A stretch of 64,000 nucleotides of DNA from Variovorax sp. TBS-050B (GCF_029893635.1 NZ_JARXYR010000002.1:1463001-1527000); one strand, 5' to 3'; counted from the stretch's first letter, positions 15,844 to 25,918 are shown. A program made the numbers and translations. The notes: a model not told the origin generated them from the sequence alone.

Positions 15844-16122
15844 TCAGCGTGCGGGCGTGGGCGAGGGGTCGGGCAGCTCGATCTTGATGTCGAGCACCTC
15901 GAGGTCGTCCTGCTTCTCCAGGTGGACCTTGATGTCCTCGGCATTGATCGACACGTACTTCGAGATCACCGCCATCAGCTCGCGCTGCAGGTCGGGCAGG
16001 TAGTCGGGACGGCGCTTGCCGCTGAGGCTGGACCGCTCGTGCGCGAGGATGATCTGCAGCCGCTCCTTGGCGACGCTGGCCGTCTTCTTCTTTTCGCCGA
16101 GCAGGAACGAGAAAAAGGACAT
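15844..16122 (-). CDS. minE: Cell division topological specificity factor MinE
   Basis: A 92-residue protein. The N-terminal membrane/MinD-binding segment [30 protein letters not shown] (1-30) and the C-terminal topological domain starting at [16 protein letters not shown] are both present. MinE drives MinCD oscillation so that the Z ring forms at midcell. It is the last gene of minCDE, three bases after minD. Confidence 0.96.
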   Translation of the reverse strand: MSFFSFLLGEKKKTASVAKERLQIILAHERSSLSGKRRPDYLPDLQRELMAVISKYVSINAEDIKVHLEKQDDLEVLDIKIELPDPSPTPAR

Positions 16123-16125
16123 GGC

Positions 16126-16941
16126 CTACTTGCCTCCGAAGATTCGCTTGAAGAAGCCCGGCTTTTCCGCATCGACGAAGCGCATCGGGCGGTCTTCGCC
16201 GAGGAAGCGCGCCACCACGTCGCTGTAGGCCTTGGCCACGTCGGTGTCCTTGTCGTGGATCGCCGGGATGCCCTGGTTCGAGGCCTGCAGCACGGTCTCC
16301 GACTCGGGGATCACGCCGATCAGCTTGATGCGCAGGATGTCCTGGATGTCCTCCAGCGAGAGCATCTGTCCGCCGGCCACGCGGTTGGGGTTGTAGCGGG
16401 TGATCAGCAGGTGCTCCTTGATCGGGTCGCCGCCTTCCTTCGCGCGCTTGGTCTTGCTGCTGAGCATGCCCAGGATGCGGTCGGAATCGCGCACCGAGGA
16501 TACCTCGGGGTTGGTCACGATCAGCGCCTCGTCGGCGAAGTGCATCGCCATCATCGCGCCGGTCTCGATGCCCGCGGGCGAGTCGCAGACGATGTACTCG
16601 AAGTCCATCGCGGCGAGGTCGGTCAGCACCTTCTCGACGCCCTCCTGCGTGAGCGCTTCCTTGTCGCGCGTCTGCGAGGCCGCGAGCACGAACAGGTTGT
16701 CGCACTGCTTGTCCTTGATCAGCGCCTGGCTCAGGTTGGCCTCGCCCTGGATCACGTTGATCAGGTCGTACACCACGCGCCGCTCGCAGCCCATGATCAG
16801 GTCGAGGTTGCGCAGGCCCACGTCGAAGTCGATCACCGCCGTCTTCTTGCCCGCGAGCGCCAGGCCCGACGCGAAGCTGGCGCTCGTCGTGGTCTTGCCG
16901 ACGCCGCCCTTGCCAGAGGTCACCACCACAATTTTGGCCAT
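16126..16941 (-). CDS. minD: Septum site-determining ATPase MinD
   Basis: A 271-residue deviant Walker ATPase: KGGVGKTTTS at residues 11-20, and a C-terminal amphipathic membrane-targeting helix FFKRIFGGK. Two in-frame starts exist (16947 and 16941). The AAGGA motif lies six bases before the ATG at 16941 but only one or two bases before the other, so 16941 is chosen. Middle gene of minCDE. Confidence 0.97.
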   Translation of the reverse strand: MAKIVVVTSGKGGVGKTTTSASFASGLALAGKKTAVIDFDVGLRNLDLIMGCERRVVYDLINVIQGEANLSQALIKDKQCDNLFVLAASQTRDKEALTQEGVEKVLTDLAAMDFEYIVCDSPAGIETGAMMAMHFADEALIVTNPEVSSVRDSDRILGMLSSKTKRAKEGGDPIKEHLLITRYNPNRVAGGQMLSLEDIQDILRIKLIGVIPESETVLQASNQGIPAIHDKDTDVAKAYSDVVARFLGEDRPMRFVDAEKPGFFKRIFGGK

Positions 16942-16980
16942 TGCCATTCCTTCTCTATGTTCAGTTGCTATTCAGTGCGA

Positions 16981-17013
16981 TGCGGCCGCCGCCGGGCCGC
17001 CCCAGGGGGGCCA
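16981..17013. repeat. Partial family C intergenic repeat between minC and minD
   Basis: GCCGCCGCCGGGCCGCCCCAGGGG resembles the core GGGCCGCC...CCCC of the family C palindromes at 34280, 35236, 37236 and 58296, but only the first third is present. Confidence 0.4.
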
Positions 17014-17015
17014 TG

Positions 17016-17777
17016 TCAGATCGGGTCGATCGCCAGTTTCTTGCCATCGAGCCGCACCTGCGCCGACTTGCCGAGCACGGCCTCGGGCAGCGGCACTTCG
17101 TTGGTGCGGTAGATGCCCGCGATCGCCACCAGCTGCGCTTCCATGCAGGTCGAGAAGATGCGCGCCTCGGTGTTGCCGCGCGCACCCGCGATCGCCTTGC
17201 CGCGCAGCGGCGCATAGACGTGCACGTTGCCGTCGGCGATCACCTCGGCGCCGAAGCTCACCACCGCCGTGACCACCACGTCGCCGCCGCGTGCGTAGAC
17301 CTGCTGGCCCGAGCGCAGCGGCTTGTCGATCAGGAGCGTGCCGCCCACCGGCACCGGCACCTCGCGCACGATCTGCGGCGCTTCGCTGGCAGGCGCGGGG
17401 GCCGGCGCTGCGGGCGCGCGCGGCGCGGGCGCCACCGGCATGGCGGTCAGCGACAGGCCGGCGGCGCGTGCCGCGGCGTTCTGCGCGTCGTTGCCGCCGC
17501 GCACCGCGATCGGCTGCGTCTGGTGGCGCGCCAGCAGGCTGCGCAGCGCCGCGAAGTCGATCACGCCGGGCTCGCCGCCTTCGTCGCCCTGCAGCAGCGA
17601 GAGGTCGATGACCACCGGCTCCTGGTCGAAGAAGTCGGGCGAGTCGGCCAGCTGGGCGTCGAGCGCCTCGGCCAGCACGCCCAGGTCGGACGTCTTGAGG
17701 ATCACTGCGATGAGCGGCAGCGTGGCGCTCTTGAATTCGAAAACCGCCTTGGTGCGCGCGGCGGAGACATCGGCCAT
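17016..17777 (-). CDS. minC: Septum site-determining protein MinC
   Basis: A 253-residue inhibitor of FtsZ polymerisation. The N-terminal domain (about 1-110) is followed by a Pro/Ala linker (APAPRAPAAPAPAPASE) and the C-terminal right-handed beta-helix that binds MinD (VYARGGDVVVTAVVSFGAEVIADGNVHVYAPLRGKAIAGARG). It is the first gene of minCDE. About 75 bases, holding a partial repeat, separate it from minD. Confidence 0.95.
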   Translation of the reverse strand: MADVSAARTKAVFEFKSATLPLIAVILKTSDLGVLAEALDAQLADSPDFFDQEPVVIDLSLLQGDEGGEPGVIDFAALRSLLARHQTQPIAVRGGNDAQNAAARAAGLSLTAMPVAPAPRAPAAPAPAPASEAPQIVREVPVPVGGTLLIDKPLRSGQQVYARGGDVVVTAVVSFGAEVIADGNVHVYAPLRGKAIAGARGNTEARIFSTCMEAQLVAIAGIYRTNEVPLPEAVLGKSAQVRLDGKKLAIDPI

Positions 17778-17902
17778 GGGTGGGAAAACGTCGGTGCGAA
17801 AAGCGTTGGAGTCTAACGGGCGCGGGCTTCCGGCCGAAGGCGGGGCCCGTCTTCACCCACTCTGGAGAACATTTCTTGCACCGCGTTTCACTTTCGCGGG
17901 CT

Positions 17903-19189
17903 TCAGGCGTTGCGCGTCCGGCCCAGCAGCGCGTAGAGGATGATCGCGCCGAAGGTCGCGGTGCCGATGCCGCCGAGCGCGAAGTCGCCGAACTTCAAGG
18001 TGAAGTCGCCGGTGCCGATGATCAGCGTGATCGCGGCCACGATCAGGTTCTTGTTCTGCGAGAAGTCGACCCGGTTGTCGACCCAGATCTTGGCGCCCGC
18101 GATCGCAATCAGGCCGAACACCACGATGCTCACGCCGCCCATCACCGGCAGCGGAATGGCCTGGATCAGCGCGCCGAACTTGGGGCTGAAGCCCAGCACC
18201 AGCGCGATGACCGCCGCCACCACGAACACGGCGGTCGAGTAGATGCGCGTGGCCGCCATCACGCCGATGTTCTCGGCATAGGTGGTCACGCCGGTGCCGC
18301 CCGCGGCGCCGCTCACCACCGTGGCGATGCCGTCGCCGATGAAGGCGCGGCCCATGTAGGGATCGAGGTTGCGGCCCGTCATCGCGGTGACCGCCTTCAG
18401 GTGCCCGAGGTTCTCGGCCACCAGGATGATCGCCACCGGCGCGATCAGCAGCATCGCGTTGGCCGTGAACACCGGCGTGGTGAAGGTCGGCAGACCGAAC
18501 CAGGCCGCACTGGCGATGCCGCTGAGGTCCACGGGCTTGCCCAGCCCCAGGCCGTTGGTGAGCACCGCATACACGACGGTCGCGAGGATCAGCCCGACCA
18601 GGATCAGGAGCCGCTGCAGCATGCCGCGCGTGAACACCGCCACCAGGCCCACGCAGAGGAAGGTCAGGGCCTGCATCCAGGCGTCGAAGTTGCCGGCCGC
18701 CATGTTCTTGACCGGCACGTTGGCGAGGTTGAGCCCGATCACCGCCACCACCGCGCCCGTGACCACGGGCGGCATGAAGCGCTCGATCCAGCCGGTGCCG
18801 ATGGCCTGCACGATCGCGCCGATCAGGATGTAGACCACCCCGCAGGCCACGATGCCGCCGAGCGCCACCGCGATGTTGGCGTTCGGGCCCTTGCCCGCGT
18901 AGCCGCTGGCCGCGATCACCACGCCGATGAAGGCGAAGCTCGAGCCCAGGTAGCTCGGCACCCGGCCGCCCGTCACCAGGAAGAAGATCAGCGTGCCGAT
19001 GCCGCTCATCAGGATCGCGATGTTGGGGTTGAAGCCCATCAGGATCGGCGCCAGCACCGTGGCGCCGAACATCGCGATCACGTGCTGCACGCCCATGGCG
19101 CCGGTCTGCAGCCAGGGCAGGCGCTCGTCGGGCGCGATGACCGCGCCGTCGGCCAGGGTGGAGACCGGCTTTTCAGTCCAATGGAACAT
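17903..19189 (-). CDS. Uracil-xanthine permease (NCS2 family, UraA-like)
   Basis: A 428-residue polytopic membrane protein, normal for NCS2 proton symporters. It shows the family starts WLQTGAMGVQHVIAMFGATVLAPILMGFNPN (residues 25-55), the QNKNLIVAA region and a Glu/His-containing substrate site typical for uracil transporters, with about 12-14 hydrophobic segments. Monocistronic by context; the gene ahead of it (19297) is unrelated. Confidence 0.9.
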   Translation of the reverse strand: MFHWTEKPVSTLADGAVIAPDERLPWLQTGAMGVQHVIAMFGATVLAPILMGFNPNIAILMSGIGTLIFFLVTGGRVPSYLGSSFAFIGVVIAASGYAGKGPNANIAVALGGIVACGVVYILIGAIVQAIGTGWIERFMPPVVTGAVVAVIGLNLANVPVKNMAAGNFDAWMQALTFLCVGLVAVFTRGMLQRLLILVGLILATVVYAVLTNGLGLGKPVDLSGIASAAWFGLPTFTTPVFTANAMLLIAPVAIILVAENLGHLKAVTAMTGRNLDPYMGRAFIGDGIATVVSGAAGGTGVTTYAENIGVMAATRIYSTAVFVVAAVIALVLGFSPKFGALIQAIPLPVMGGVSIVVFGLIAIAGAKIWVDNRVDFSQNKNLIVAAITLIIGTGDFTLKFGDFALGGIGTATFGAIILYALLGRTRNA

Positions 19190-19296
19190 TTCTTTTCTCC
19201 TCTTGTGATGGGGCGTGATTGTGGTCGATGAAGCCCGTGCCGCACACGGCCGCCGAGAAGAAGAGGCAAGAAGGAAGCCGCGCCGCGGCCGGCGGC

Positions 19297-19719
19297 TCAG
19301 CGCGCCTGCAGCACCGCCATGGTGATGCGCGAGACGCAGGTCAGCTCGCCCGCCTCATTGGTCAGGTCGATCTGCCACACCTGGGTGGTGCGCCCGCGGT
19401 GCACCGGCCGCGCCGTGCCCGTGACCCAGCCGCTGGTGGCGGCGCGGATGTGGTTGGCGTTGATGTCGAGCCCGACCGCGCGGTCGCCCTCGGCCGCGCT
19501 GTAGTGCGCGCCGCAGGAGCCCAGCGTCTCGGCCAGCACCACCGACACGCCGCCGTGCAGGATGCCGTAGGGCTGGCGCGTGCGTTCGTCCACCGGCACG
19601 CGGGCGCGGATGAAGTCGTCGCCGACCTCGAGGAATTCGATGCCGAGCCGCTCGACGGCAGTGCCGACGTGGGTGCGGGTCAGGGCCTCGACGGAGACGT
19701 CTTTCTTCCAGATGCGCAT
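19297..19719 (-). CDS. PaaI-like hotdog thioesterase
   Basis: A 140-residue hotdog-fold acyl-CoA thioesterase. The active-site block is GILHGGVSVVLAETLGS (residues 52-68) with the catalytic acid Glu64, followed by GLDINANHIRAA. It belongs with the MenI/YdiI/PaaI group. The ATG at 19719 has a GGAGAG site seven bases upstream; the upstream in-frame TTG is not needed. Substrate unknown. Confidence 0.88.
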   Translation of the reverse strand: MRIWKKDVSVEALTRTHVGTAVERLGIEFLEVGDDFIRARVPVDERTRQPYGILHGGVSVVLAETLGSCGAHYSAAEGDRAVGLDINANHIRAATSGWVTGTARPVHRGRTTQVWQIDLTNEAGELTCVSRITMAVLQAR

Positions 19720-19801
19720 CGGTGTTCTCTCCAACAGGGGTTGGAAACTATAGCGATGGCGGCTGACAAGCCCTGTCGCCTGTGCGTGCTACCTTGGCGC
19801 G

Positions 19802-21127
19802 ATGAAGCGCGCCGTCCGTTCCTGGCTCCTCGGCCTTGCCGCGGCCCTGCTGCTCGGCGCGGGCGTGCTGGTGTGGCTGGCGGCTTCGCGCCTGCCCAGC
19901 GACGAGGAAGCGGCGGCGCGCATCGCCGAGGTCTTCGAGCGGCGCTTCGGCGTCGGCCTGCGGGTCGGCGGCGCCCACTGGTCGCTCTGGCCCAGCCCCG
20001 TGCTGGTGCTCTCCGACGTGGCCACCGTGCAGCCGCACCCGGTCACGCTGCGCCGCGTCACGGTGCAGCTCAAGCTGCGCGAGCTCCTGCGCCGCGTGGT
20101 CGCGGTCGACGAGATCGAGGTCGAAAGCCTGGTGCTGCCGCGCGAGTCGCTCTACGCCTTCCGCGGCAAGGGCCCGCGGCCGAGCGAGGGCCGCGGCGCC
20201 TTCGCGCTGGCCGCGCCGTGGACGCTCGCGCCGGTTCCGCTCGAGCGGCTGCGCTGGCGCGACGTGGTCTGGATCGACCGCCGCGGCATCGCGCTCGCCT
20301 ACGACGGCGAGATCGTGTTCGACGACGCCTGGCGCCCGCGCGAGGCGCGCGTCGAGCGCGCCGGCGCCTCGCCGCCCGCGCGGCTGCGGCTCGAGCGCGA
20401 GCCCGGCCAGGATCGCTGGCAGACCCGCATCGACGTGGGCGGCGGCAGCTGGAACGGCGTGTCCGTCTTCGAGGTGCGGCCGAACGATGCGCTGCGCGTG
20501 TCGGCCGAGCTGGAGCCGCGGCAGGTCGACATCGCCGGGCTGCTCGGCGCCTTCGGCCGCCGCGCGGCCGTGGCCGGCAAGGTCTCGGGCCACAGCACGC
20601 TGGTGGCCGAGGCGGGCGAGCTCGGCGCGCTGCTGCGCAGCCTGCACACGCGCACCACCTTCTCGGTGCGGCCCGCCACCCTGGTCGGGCTGGACCTCGC
20701 CAAGGCCGTGAGCACCGCGGGCACCAGCCGCGGCGGCAGCACGCCGCTCGACGAACTCACCGGCACGCTCGACACGCAGGGCGGCGAGGACGGCACCGTG
20801 CTGCGCTACACCGGCCTCAAGGCGCGCTCCGGCGTGCTGACCGCGAGCGGCCACCTGCGCTTCTTCAACCGCAAGCTCGACGGCGAGATCGCGGTCGACA
20901 TCGTCGACGGCGTGGTCGGCGTGCCGCTCAAGATCGGCGGCAGCGCGAGCGATCCCGAGGTCTCGCTGACCGGCGGCGCGCTCGCGGGTGCGGCCGTGGG
21001 CACCGCGGTGCTGCCGGGCGTGGGCACCGCCATCGGCGCGCGCGTGGGGCAGCAGATGGAGAAGCTCTTCGGCACCGAGCCGCCGCCGGCGGCGACGAAG
21101 AAGCCGTCGCCGGCGCCGCGCCGCTGA
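19802..21127 (+). CDS. AsmA-like envelope protein
   Basis: A 441-residue protein with one N-terminal membrane anchor (about residues 7-28), then a long beta-rich periplasmic domain beginning RLPSDEEAAARIAEVFERRFGVGLRVGGAHWSLWPSP, the usual AsmA/YhdP-type N-terminus (chorein-like groove fold linked to lipid traffic and outer-membrane homeostasis). A Gly-rich segment GGALAGAAVGTAVLPGVGTAIGARVG is near the C-terminus, followed by a Pro/Lys tail. It stands alone. Shorter than E. coli AsmA (about 617 residues). Confidence 0.75.
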   Translation: MKRAVRSWLLGLAAALLLGAGVLVWLAASRLPSDEEAAARIAEVFERRFGVGLRVGGAHWSLWPSPVLVLSDVATVQPHPVTLRRVTVQLKLRELLRRVVAVDEIEVESLVLPRESLYAFRGKGPRPSEGRGAFALAAPWTLAPVPLERLRWRDVVWIDRRGIALAYDGEIVFDDAWRPREARVERAGASPPARLRLEREPGQDRWQTRIDVGGGSWNGVSVFEVRPNDALRVSAELEPRQVDIAGLLGAFGRRAAVAGKVSGHSTLVAEAGELGALLRSLHTRTTFSVRPATLVGLDLAKAVSTAGTSRGGSTPLDELTGTLDTQGGEDGTVLRYTGLKARSGVLTASGHLRFFNRKLDGEIAVDIVDGVVGVPLKIGGSASDPEVSLTGGALAGAAVGTAVLPGVGTAIGARVGQQMEKLFGTEPPPAATKKPSPAPRR

Positions 21128-21173
21128 GGCGGCGCGTCAAGGCGGTCGCTGGTTCGCCACAGCGGCGCCGGCC

Positions 21174-22562
21174 TCAGCCGAAGGCCTTGACCACCGCCGG
21201 CACCGTGAGCACCGCCGTGTAGTAGCCCATGAACTGCACGCCGGTGTTGAAGCCGATGGCGCGCGACAGCAGGCCGCCGAGCAGGCCCATCGTGAGGATC
21301 ACCAGCAGCCCGAGCAGCCCGCCCTCCCACACGCTGATCACCACGATCAGCCCGACGAAGGTCGCGATGATCGCCTCGTGGCTGACCTTGCGCGAGACGA
21401 AGAGCGCCGCGCGGCGCGCGAAGTTCATCGTGAACGGATAGGCCACCAGCGCCGCGAGCACCACCGCGAGGATGCCGTAGCCGAGGAACTCCCAGTGCGT
21501 CAGCAGGTTGTGCAGGTTGTGCGTGCGGCCGCTGGCCGTGTCGATGGTGAAGACCGGCGGCGCGTTGAACAGCGGCGCCGCCGGCCCCGCCGCCACCGGG
21601 CTCAGCGGCAGGCCGATGGCGATCAGCGGGATCAGCGCCTCGGCGATGTAGGTGGCCTCGGTCACCCCGTTGCGCGCGGCCAGCGTGGTGGTGAGCCGGT
21701 GGTAGGCATGCTTGATGCGCGAGCCCACCAGTTCGCCGAGCACCACCGTCATGGCGACGGGGCTGAAGACGAAGGTGGCGCTCGAGATCGCGGCCGTCGC
21801 GAAGGTCCACTTCACCTGCGTGCGGTCGAGCACCCGGAACGGGTTCGGAAAGTAGCCCGACCAGCCCTTCACGTCGGGCGCGAGCGAGAAGGTGCGCACC
21901 TTCTCGCGCTTCATGCGCTGGCGCGCCGCGGGCGAGAGCACCGAGAACAGGTCGGCCACCAGCGGGCCGATCGCGATGCCGAGGAAATAGCTGATGCTGA
22001 GCTTCACGCCGTACTTGCCCGTGAGCGCCTGCAGCGCCACGATCACCATCACGAAGGGCACCAGCGTGGCCACCGAGGCCCAGCGGCCGCTCGAGAACCA
22101 GGCGATCGCCACCGCGGCCACCACGAAGATCCAGGGCGCCGCCTTGGTGATGGCCGCGCCGTAGGGCGCGAGCAGCACCGCGAAGAGCACCGCCAGCGGC
22201 ACCGCGATGAAGGCCGCGATGATCGCGCCCGAGACCATCTTGCGCAGCGCGATGTGCGGCACGCCCAGGTTGCGCAGCATGTTCGCGTCCTGCAGCAGCG
22301 GCGTGGCCATGGTGTCGCCCGGGATGCCGAGCAGCGCGGTCGGCACCGCATGCGTCATGTGCTTGGCCACGGCGGCCGCGAGGAAGAAGGTGAACACGCC
22401 TTCGGGCGGCACGCCGAGCAGCACCACCAGCAGCGTCAGCGGTGCGAGCGTGGTGGTCTCGTCGGTGCCCGAGACGAGGCCGATGGCCGCGAACACCACG
22501 GCGCCGACCAGGCCCATGCCCGTGGCGACCAAGATCTGGTTCAGGAGTGCGGCGTCGATCAC
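21174..22562 (-). CDS. TctA-family tripartite tricarboxylate transporter permease
   Basis: A 462-residue large membrane subunit with about 11-12 hydrophobic segments. The TctA family features include GLVSGTDETTTLAPLTLLVVLLGVPPEGVFTFFLAAAVAKH and the loop TALLGIPGDTMATPLLQD. The GTG start at 22562 has an AAGGAG site seven bases upstream, so the much longer frame is not used. It overlaps the end of the preceding two-helix gene by four bases. In this cluster the probable substrate is mevalonate or a related hydroxy acid; no TctC binding protein gene adjoins. Confidence 0.85.
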   Translation of the reverse strand: MIDAALLNQILVATGMGLVGAVVFAAIGLVSGTDETTTLAPLTLLVVLLGVPPEGVFTFFLAAAVAKHMTHAVPTALLGIPGDTMATPLLQDANMLRNLGVPHIALRKMVSGAIIAAFIAVPLAVLFAVLLAPYGAAITKAAPWIFVVAAVAIAWFSSGRWASVATLVPFVMVIVALQALTGKYGVKLSISYFLGIAIGPLVADLFSVLSPAARQRMKREKVRTFSLAPDVKGWSGYFPNPFRVLDRTQVKWTFATAAISSATFVFSPVAMTVVLGELVGSRIKHAYHRLTTTLAARNGVTEATYIAEALIPLIAIGLPLSPVAAGPAAPLFNAPPVFTIDTASGRTHNLHNLLTHWEFLGYGILAVVLAALVAYPFTMNFARRAALFVSRKVSHEAIIATFVGLIVVISVWEGGLLGLLVILTMGLLGGLLSRAIGFNTGVQFMGYYTAVLTVPAVVKAFG

Positions 22563-23014
22563 GGTGCGGCTCCTTCGGGGCCGCGGGCGCGCGGCCGGTA
22601 CGCGGCGAACAGCGCATGGAGCTCGAGTTCCTTCATCTCGCGCGCCACCGCCGGCGGCAGGTCGTCGACCGAGCCCAGGTCGCCGTGTTCGCCGGCCAGC
22701 TCGGCCAGCACTTCCTCGCGCCAGCGCGGATCGACCTCGCCGCCCTCGACCACCTCGCGCTTCGGCGCGAAGAGCCTGGCGCAGACCAGCCCCGAGAGCA
22801 CGCAGCCGCCGAGCCCCGCGAGCATCGCGTAGGCGCGCGCCAGCTCGGGCGTGGACACGGCGCCCGCGAGCACGCGGCTCGCGACCAGGTAGCCCGCGAG
22901 GCTCACGCCGACGCCGATCGCGATCGACCAGGCGAGGTGGCCCAGGTCGGCCGTGTCGCCCCATATCTCCACCAGCCGCCCGCGGGCGGGCGTTGCATTG
23001 TCTGCTGCGTTCAT
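22559..23014 (-). CDS. Two-helix membrane protein, possible TctB-like small subunit
   Basis: A 151-residue protein with two hydrophobic segments (about residues 28-52 and 61-85) and a soluble acidic C-terminal half (EVVEGGEVDPRWREEVLAELAGEHGDLG...). TctB small subunits usually have four membrane segments, so this is at best a remote or replacement subunit. It sits between HMG-CoA reductase and the TctA-like permease and overlaps the latter. GGAG nine bases before 23014 favours that start over the ATG at 23029. Confidence 0.6.
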   Translation of the reverse strand: MNAADNATPARGRLVEIWGDTADLGHLAWSIAIGVGVSLAGYLVASRVLAGAVSTPELARAYAMLAGLGGCVLSGLVCARLFAPKREVVEGGEVDPRWREEVLAELAGEHGDLGSVDDLPPAVAREMKELELHALFAAYRPRARGPEGAAP

Positions 23015-23109
23015 TCCGTTCGTCTCCATCCTTGGTTGGTGTGACGGCCGCTCGCGCGGCCGCCGCGGTCTCGGCCGCGGTCCGTCGGGCGGGGATTCCC
23101 GCCGATCTG

Positions 23110-24396
23110 CTATTTGCCGCGCAGCGCCTCGAGCAGCGCCACGGCGCGGTCGGTGCGCACGTCGTGCTCGGCGGCCATCTGCTTCGCGACCGCGTCCACC
23201 TCGGCGCCGGTGGCGCCCGCGACGAGCGCGATGTTGCGGGCATGCAGCGCCATGTGGCCGCGCTGGATGCCCTCGGTGGCGAGCGCGCGCAGCGCGCCGA
23301 GGTTCTGCGCCAGGCCCACGGCCACGGCCACCTCGCCGAGCTCCTGCGCGCTCTTCACGTCCAGGATCTTCAGCGCCAGCTGCGCCAGCGGATGGGTCTT
23401 GGTGGCGCCGCCGACCAGCCCCACGGGCATCGGCATCTCGATGGTGCCGACCAGCGCGCCCTGCGTGTCCTTCTCCCAGGTGGTGAGCGAGGTGTAGCGC
23501 CCGCTGCGGCAGGCCCAGGCATGGGCGCCGGCCTCCACCGCGCGCCAGTCGTTGCCGGTGGCGACGATCACCGGATCGATGCCGTTCATGATGCCCTTGT
23601 TGTGCGTGGCGGCGCGGTACGGGTCCACCGCCGCGAAGGCATAGGCGTCGAGCACGCCCTCGACGATCTCCTCGCCGCTGCGCTCGGCCGTCTTCAGCAC
23701 CTCGGGCGCGAGCCGCACCCGCGCGCGCGCCAGCCGCAGGTCCGCCAGGTTCGACAGGATGCGCAGGCGCACCGTGCCGCCGGTGAGCTGCTCGACCAGC
23801 GGCGACACCGACTCCGCCATGGTGTTCACGGTGTTGGCGCCCATCGCGTCGCGCACGTCGACGATCAGGTGCATCACCACCATCGCGCCGCGCGGCGTGT
23901 CGGGGAACACGTGCACCTCGATGTCGCGGCAGCCGCCGCCCAGGCCGATCAGCACCTTGTCGCGGCTGTTGGCGATCTCCAGGATGCGCTCGCGCTGGCG
24001 CAGCAGCGCCTGCCGCGCGCCGTAGGGGTCGGACACGCCGAGCACCTGCACCTGCGCGCGCATGACCGGCCCGGTGCTCGAGGCCTCGAAGCCGCCGCCC
24101 TCGCGCGCGAGCTTGGCCATGAACGAGGCCGCGGCCACCACCGAGGGCTCCTCGACCACCATCGGCACCAGGTAGTCGCGGCCGTTGACGCGGAAATTGC
24201 CGCCCACGCCGAACGGCAGCTCGAAGGTGCCGATCACGTTCTCGATCATGCCGTCGGCACGCGCCACGGGCAGCGCCCCCGGCGTGGCGAGCAGCGCCAC
24301 CTCCTCGGCGCTGAGCGCCGCGGCGCGCGCCACGTGCGCGAGCCGCTCTGCCGGCGTCAGCGAGCGGAAATTGGGAATGCGGGAATCGGCGGCCAT
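23110..24396 (-). CDS. mvaA: Class II hydroxymethylglutaryl-CoA reductase (degradative)
   Basis: A 428-residue enzyme, the same size as the Pseudomonas mevalonii MvaA. Catalytic blocks are visible: the Glu in [12 protein letters not shown] (about 78-89), Lys in [14 protein letters not shown], the Asp in the same region and the catalytic His in [12 protein letters not shown] near the C-terminus. Class II enzymes interconvert mevalonate and HMG-CoA; in bacteria without a mevalonate pathway they serve in mevalonate catabolism. It is first in a unit with the two membrane genes and divergent from a MocR regulator. Confidence 0.93.
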   Translation of the reverse strand: MAADSRIPNFRSLTPAERLAHVARAAALSAEEVALLATPGALPVARADGMIENVIGTFELPFGVGGNFRVNGRDYLVPMVVEEPSVVAAASFMAKLAREGGGFEASSTGPVMRAQVQVLGVSDPYGARQALLRQRERILEIANSRDKVLIGLGGGCRDIEVHVFPDTPRGAMVVMHLIVDVRDAMGANTVNTMAESVSPLVEQLTGGTVRLRILSNLADLRLARARVRLAPEVLKTAERSGEEIVEGVLDAYAFAAVDPYRAATHNKGIMNGIDPVIVATGNDWRAVEAGAHAWACRSGRYTSLTTWEKDTQGALVGTIEMPMPVGLVGGATKTHPLAQLALKILDVKSAQELGEVAVAVGLAQNLGALRALATEGIQRGHMALHARNIALVAGATGAEVDAVAKQMAAEHDVRTDRAVALLEALRGK

Positions 24397-24481
24397 CGTT
24401 CGGGGTCTCTTTCTCTCTTCGGAATTCGGGAGCCCGCAATCTAGGGCGACCGTACCGCCGGCGGAAGGCACAGTTGGGCGG

Positions 24482-24499
24482 GACAGTGCGGACAGTGCG
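24482..24499. promoter_or_regulatory. Tandem 9-mer repeats in the mvaA-mocR intergenic region
   Basis: GACAGTGCG occurs twice in immediate tandem (24482-24490 and 24491-24499), with related CACAGTTGG (about 24468) and CACAGTCCG (about 24522) nearby. Direct repeats between a MocR gene and its divergent target are typical MocR operator arrangements. Function is inferred. Confidence 0.5.
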
Positions 24500-24535
24500 G
24501 CGCCGGGCGGGCCCGCTGTGTCACAGTCCGGGCCC

Positions 24536-25918
24536 ATGACCACCATCGCCGATTCCCTCGCCGATGCCATCGCGCGCCAGATCGCGAGCGGCGCCTACAA
24601 GGCGGGCGACAAGCTGCCCTCGCTGCGCGAACTCGCGCAGCTGCACGGCTATGCCAAGAACACCGTGGTGGCCGGGTTCGAGCTGCTGGTGGCGCGCGGG
24701 CTGGTCGAGCCGCGGCGCGGCTCGGGCTACTTCGTGCTCGCGCAGCCCGGCTCGAAGCCGGCCGAGGAAGACGCCGGCAGCCTCGGCCGCGCGATGGACA
24801 TCGTCTGGCTCATGCGCGAGCAGCTCAAGACCCAGCCCGACGCGGTCGCGGTCGGCGACGGCTTTCCGCCGGTCGAATGGCTGGCCGACGTGCGGCTCGA
24901 CAAGTACCACCCGAAGGTGGTGCGCACGGGGCTCGGCGCGCTGTTCCGCTATGGCAGCCGCTTCGGCTACGGGCCGCTGCGCGACCACCTGGTGCGCAAG
25001 CTCGCGGACTTCGGCATCGGCGCCGAGCCGCGGCAGATCGTGCTCACGCACGGCGCCAACGAGGCGATGGACATCGTCATCCGCTATTTCGTGCCGCCCG
25101 GCGGCAAGGTGCTGGTGGACGATCCGGGCTACTACCCGCTGTTCGGCAAGCTCAAGCTCGCGGGCGCGCAGATGCTCGCGGTGCCGCGGCTGGCCGACGG
25201 GCCCGACCTCGCGGTGCTCGAACAGCTGCTGGTGGCCGAGCGGCCGCGCCTGTTCTTCACGCAGTCGCTCGCGCACAACCCGACGGGCTCCGACATCTCG
25301 CCCGCCAAGGCCTTCCGCGTGCTGCAGCTCGCGCAGAAGCACGACCTGCTGATCGTCGAGAACGATCCGCTCGCGGACTTCAAGCCCACCGCGCTGCCGC
25401 GGCTCTCGGCGCTCGACCAGCTCGAGCGCACGATCTACATCGGCAGCTTTTCCAAGTCGTTCTCGGCCGCGCTGCGCGTGGGCTTCATCGCCTGCGGCGC
25501 CGACCTCGCGAGCGACCTGGCCGACCTCAAGGCGCTGATCCACGTGAGCAGCTCCGAATACAGCGAGCGCACGGTCGACGTGATCCTCAGCGAGGGGCAC
25601 TACCAGCGCCACCTGAACCGGCTCCAGGCGCGGCTCGGCGAGGCCACGCGCGAGGCGCTGCGCTTCTTCGATTCGGTGGAGGCCGAGGTCTTCGCGCGCA
25701 CCCCGCAGTCGCTCTACGTCTGGGCCGCGCTGCCGGGCGTGGCCGACTCGCTGGCCTTCGCGAAGGAGCTGCTGCCGCGCAAGGTGGTGATGGCGCCGGG
25801 ACGCATCTTCAGCGCCGACTCCTCGCAGGTGTCGCGCTGGTCGCGCTTCAACGTCGGCGCGATGGCCGACCCGCGCTTCGCGAAGGCGCTGCGCGGCGCG
25901 CTGCGGCGCCGCGGCTGA
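24536..25918 (+). CDS. MocR-type regulator (GntR helix-turn-helix plus aminotransferase fold)
   Basis: A 460-residue fusion. The GntR winged helix spans about residues 1-72 ([52 protein letters not shown]). The rest is a fold type I aminotransferase-like domain with the PLP lysine at about residue 307 in [15 protein letters not shown]. MocR proteins sense small amines or PLP-linked effectors. Divergent from mvaA, so likely regulator of the mevalonate genes. Confidence 0.9.
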   Translation: MTTIADSLADAIARQIASGAYKAGDKLPSLRELAQLHGYAKNTVVAGFELLVARGLVEPRRGSGYFVLAQPGSKPAEEDAGSLGRAMDIVWLMREQLKTQPDAVAVGDGFPPVEWLADVRLDKYHPKVVRTGLGALFRYGSRFGYGPLRDHLVRKLADFGIGAEPRQIVLTHGANEAMDIVIRYFVPPGGKVLVDDPGYYPLFGKLKLAGAQMLAVPRLADGPDLAVLEQLLVAERPRLFFTQSLAHNPTGSDISPAKAFRVLQLAQKHDLLIVENDPLADFKPTALPRLSALDQLERTIYIGSFSKSFSAALRVGFIACGADLASDLADLKALIHVSSSEYSERTVDVILSEGHYQRHLNRLQARLGEATREALRFFDSVEAEVFARTPQSLYVWAALPGVADSLAFAKELLPRKVVMAPGRIFSADSSQVSRWSRFNVGAMADPRFAKALRGALRRRG

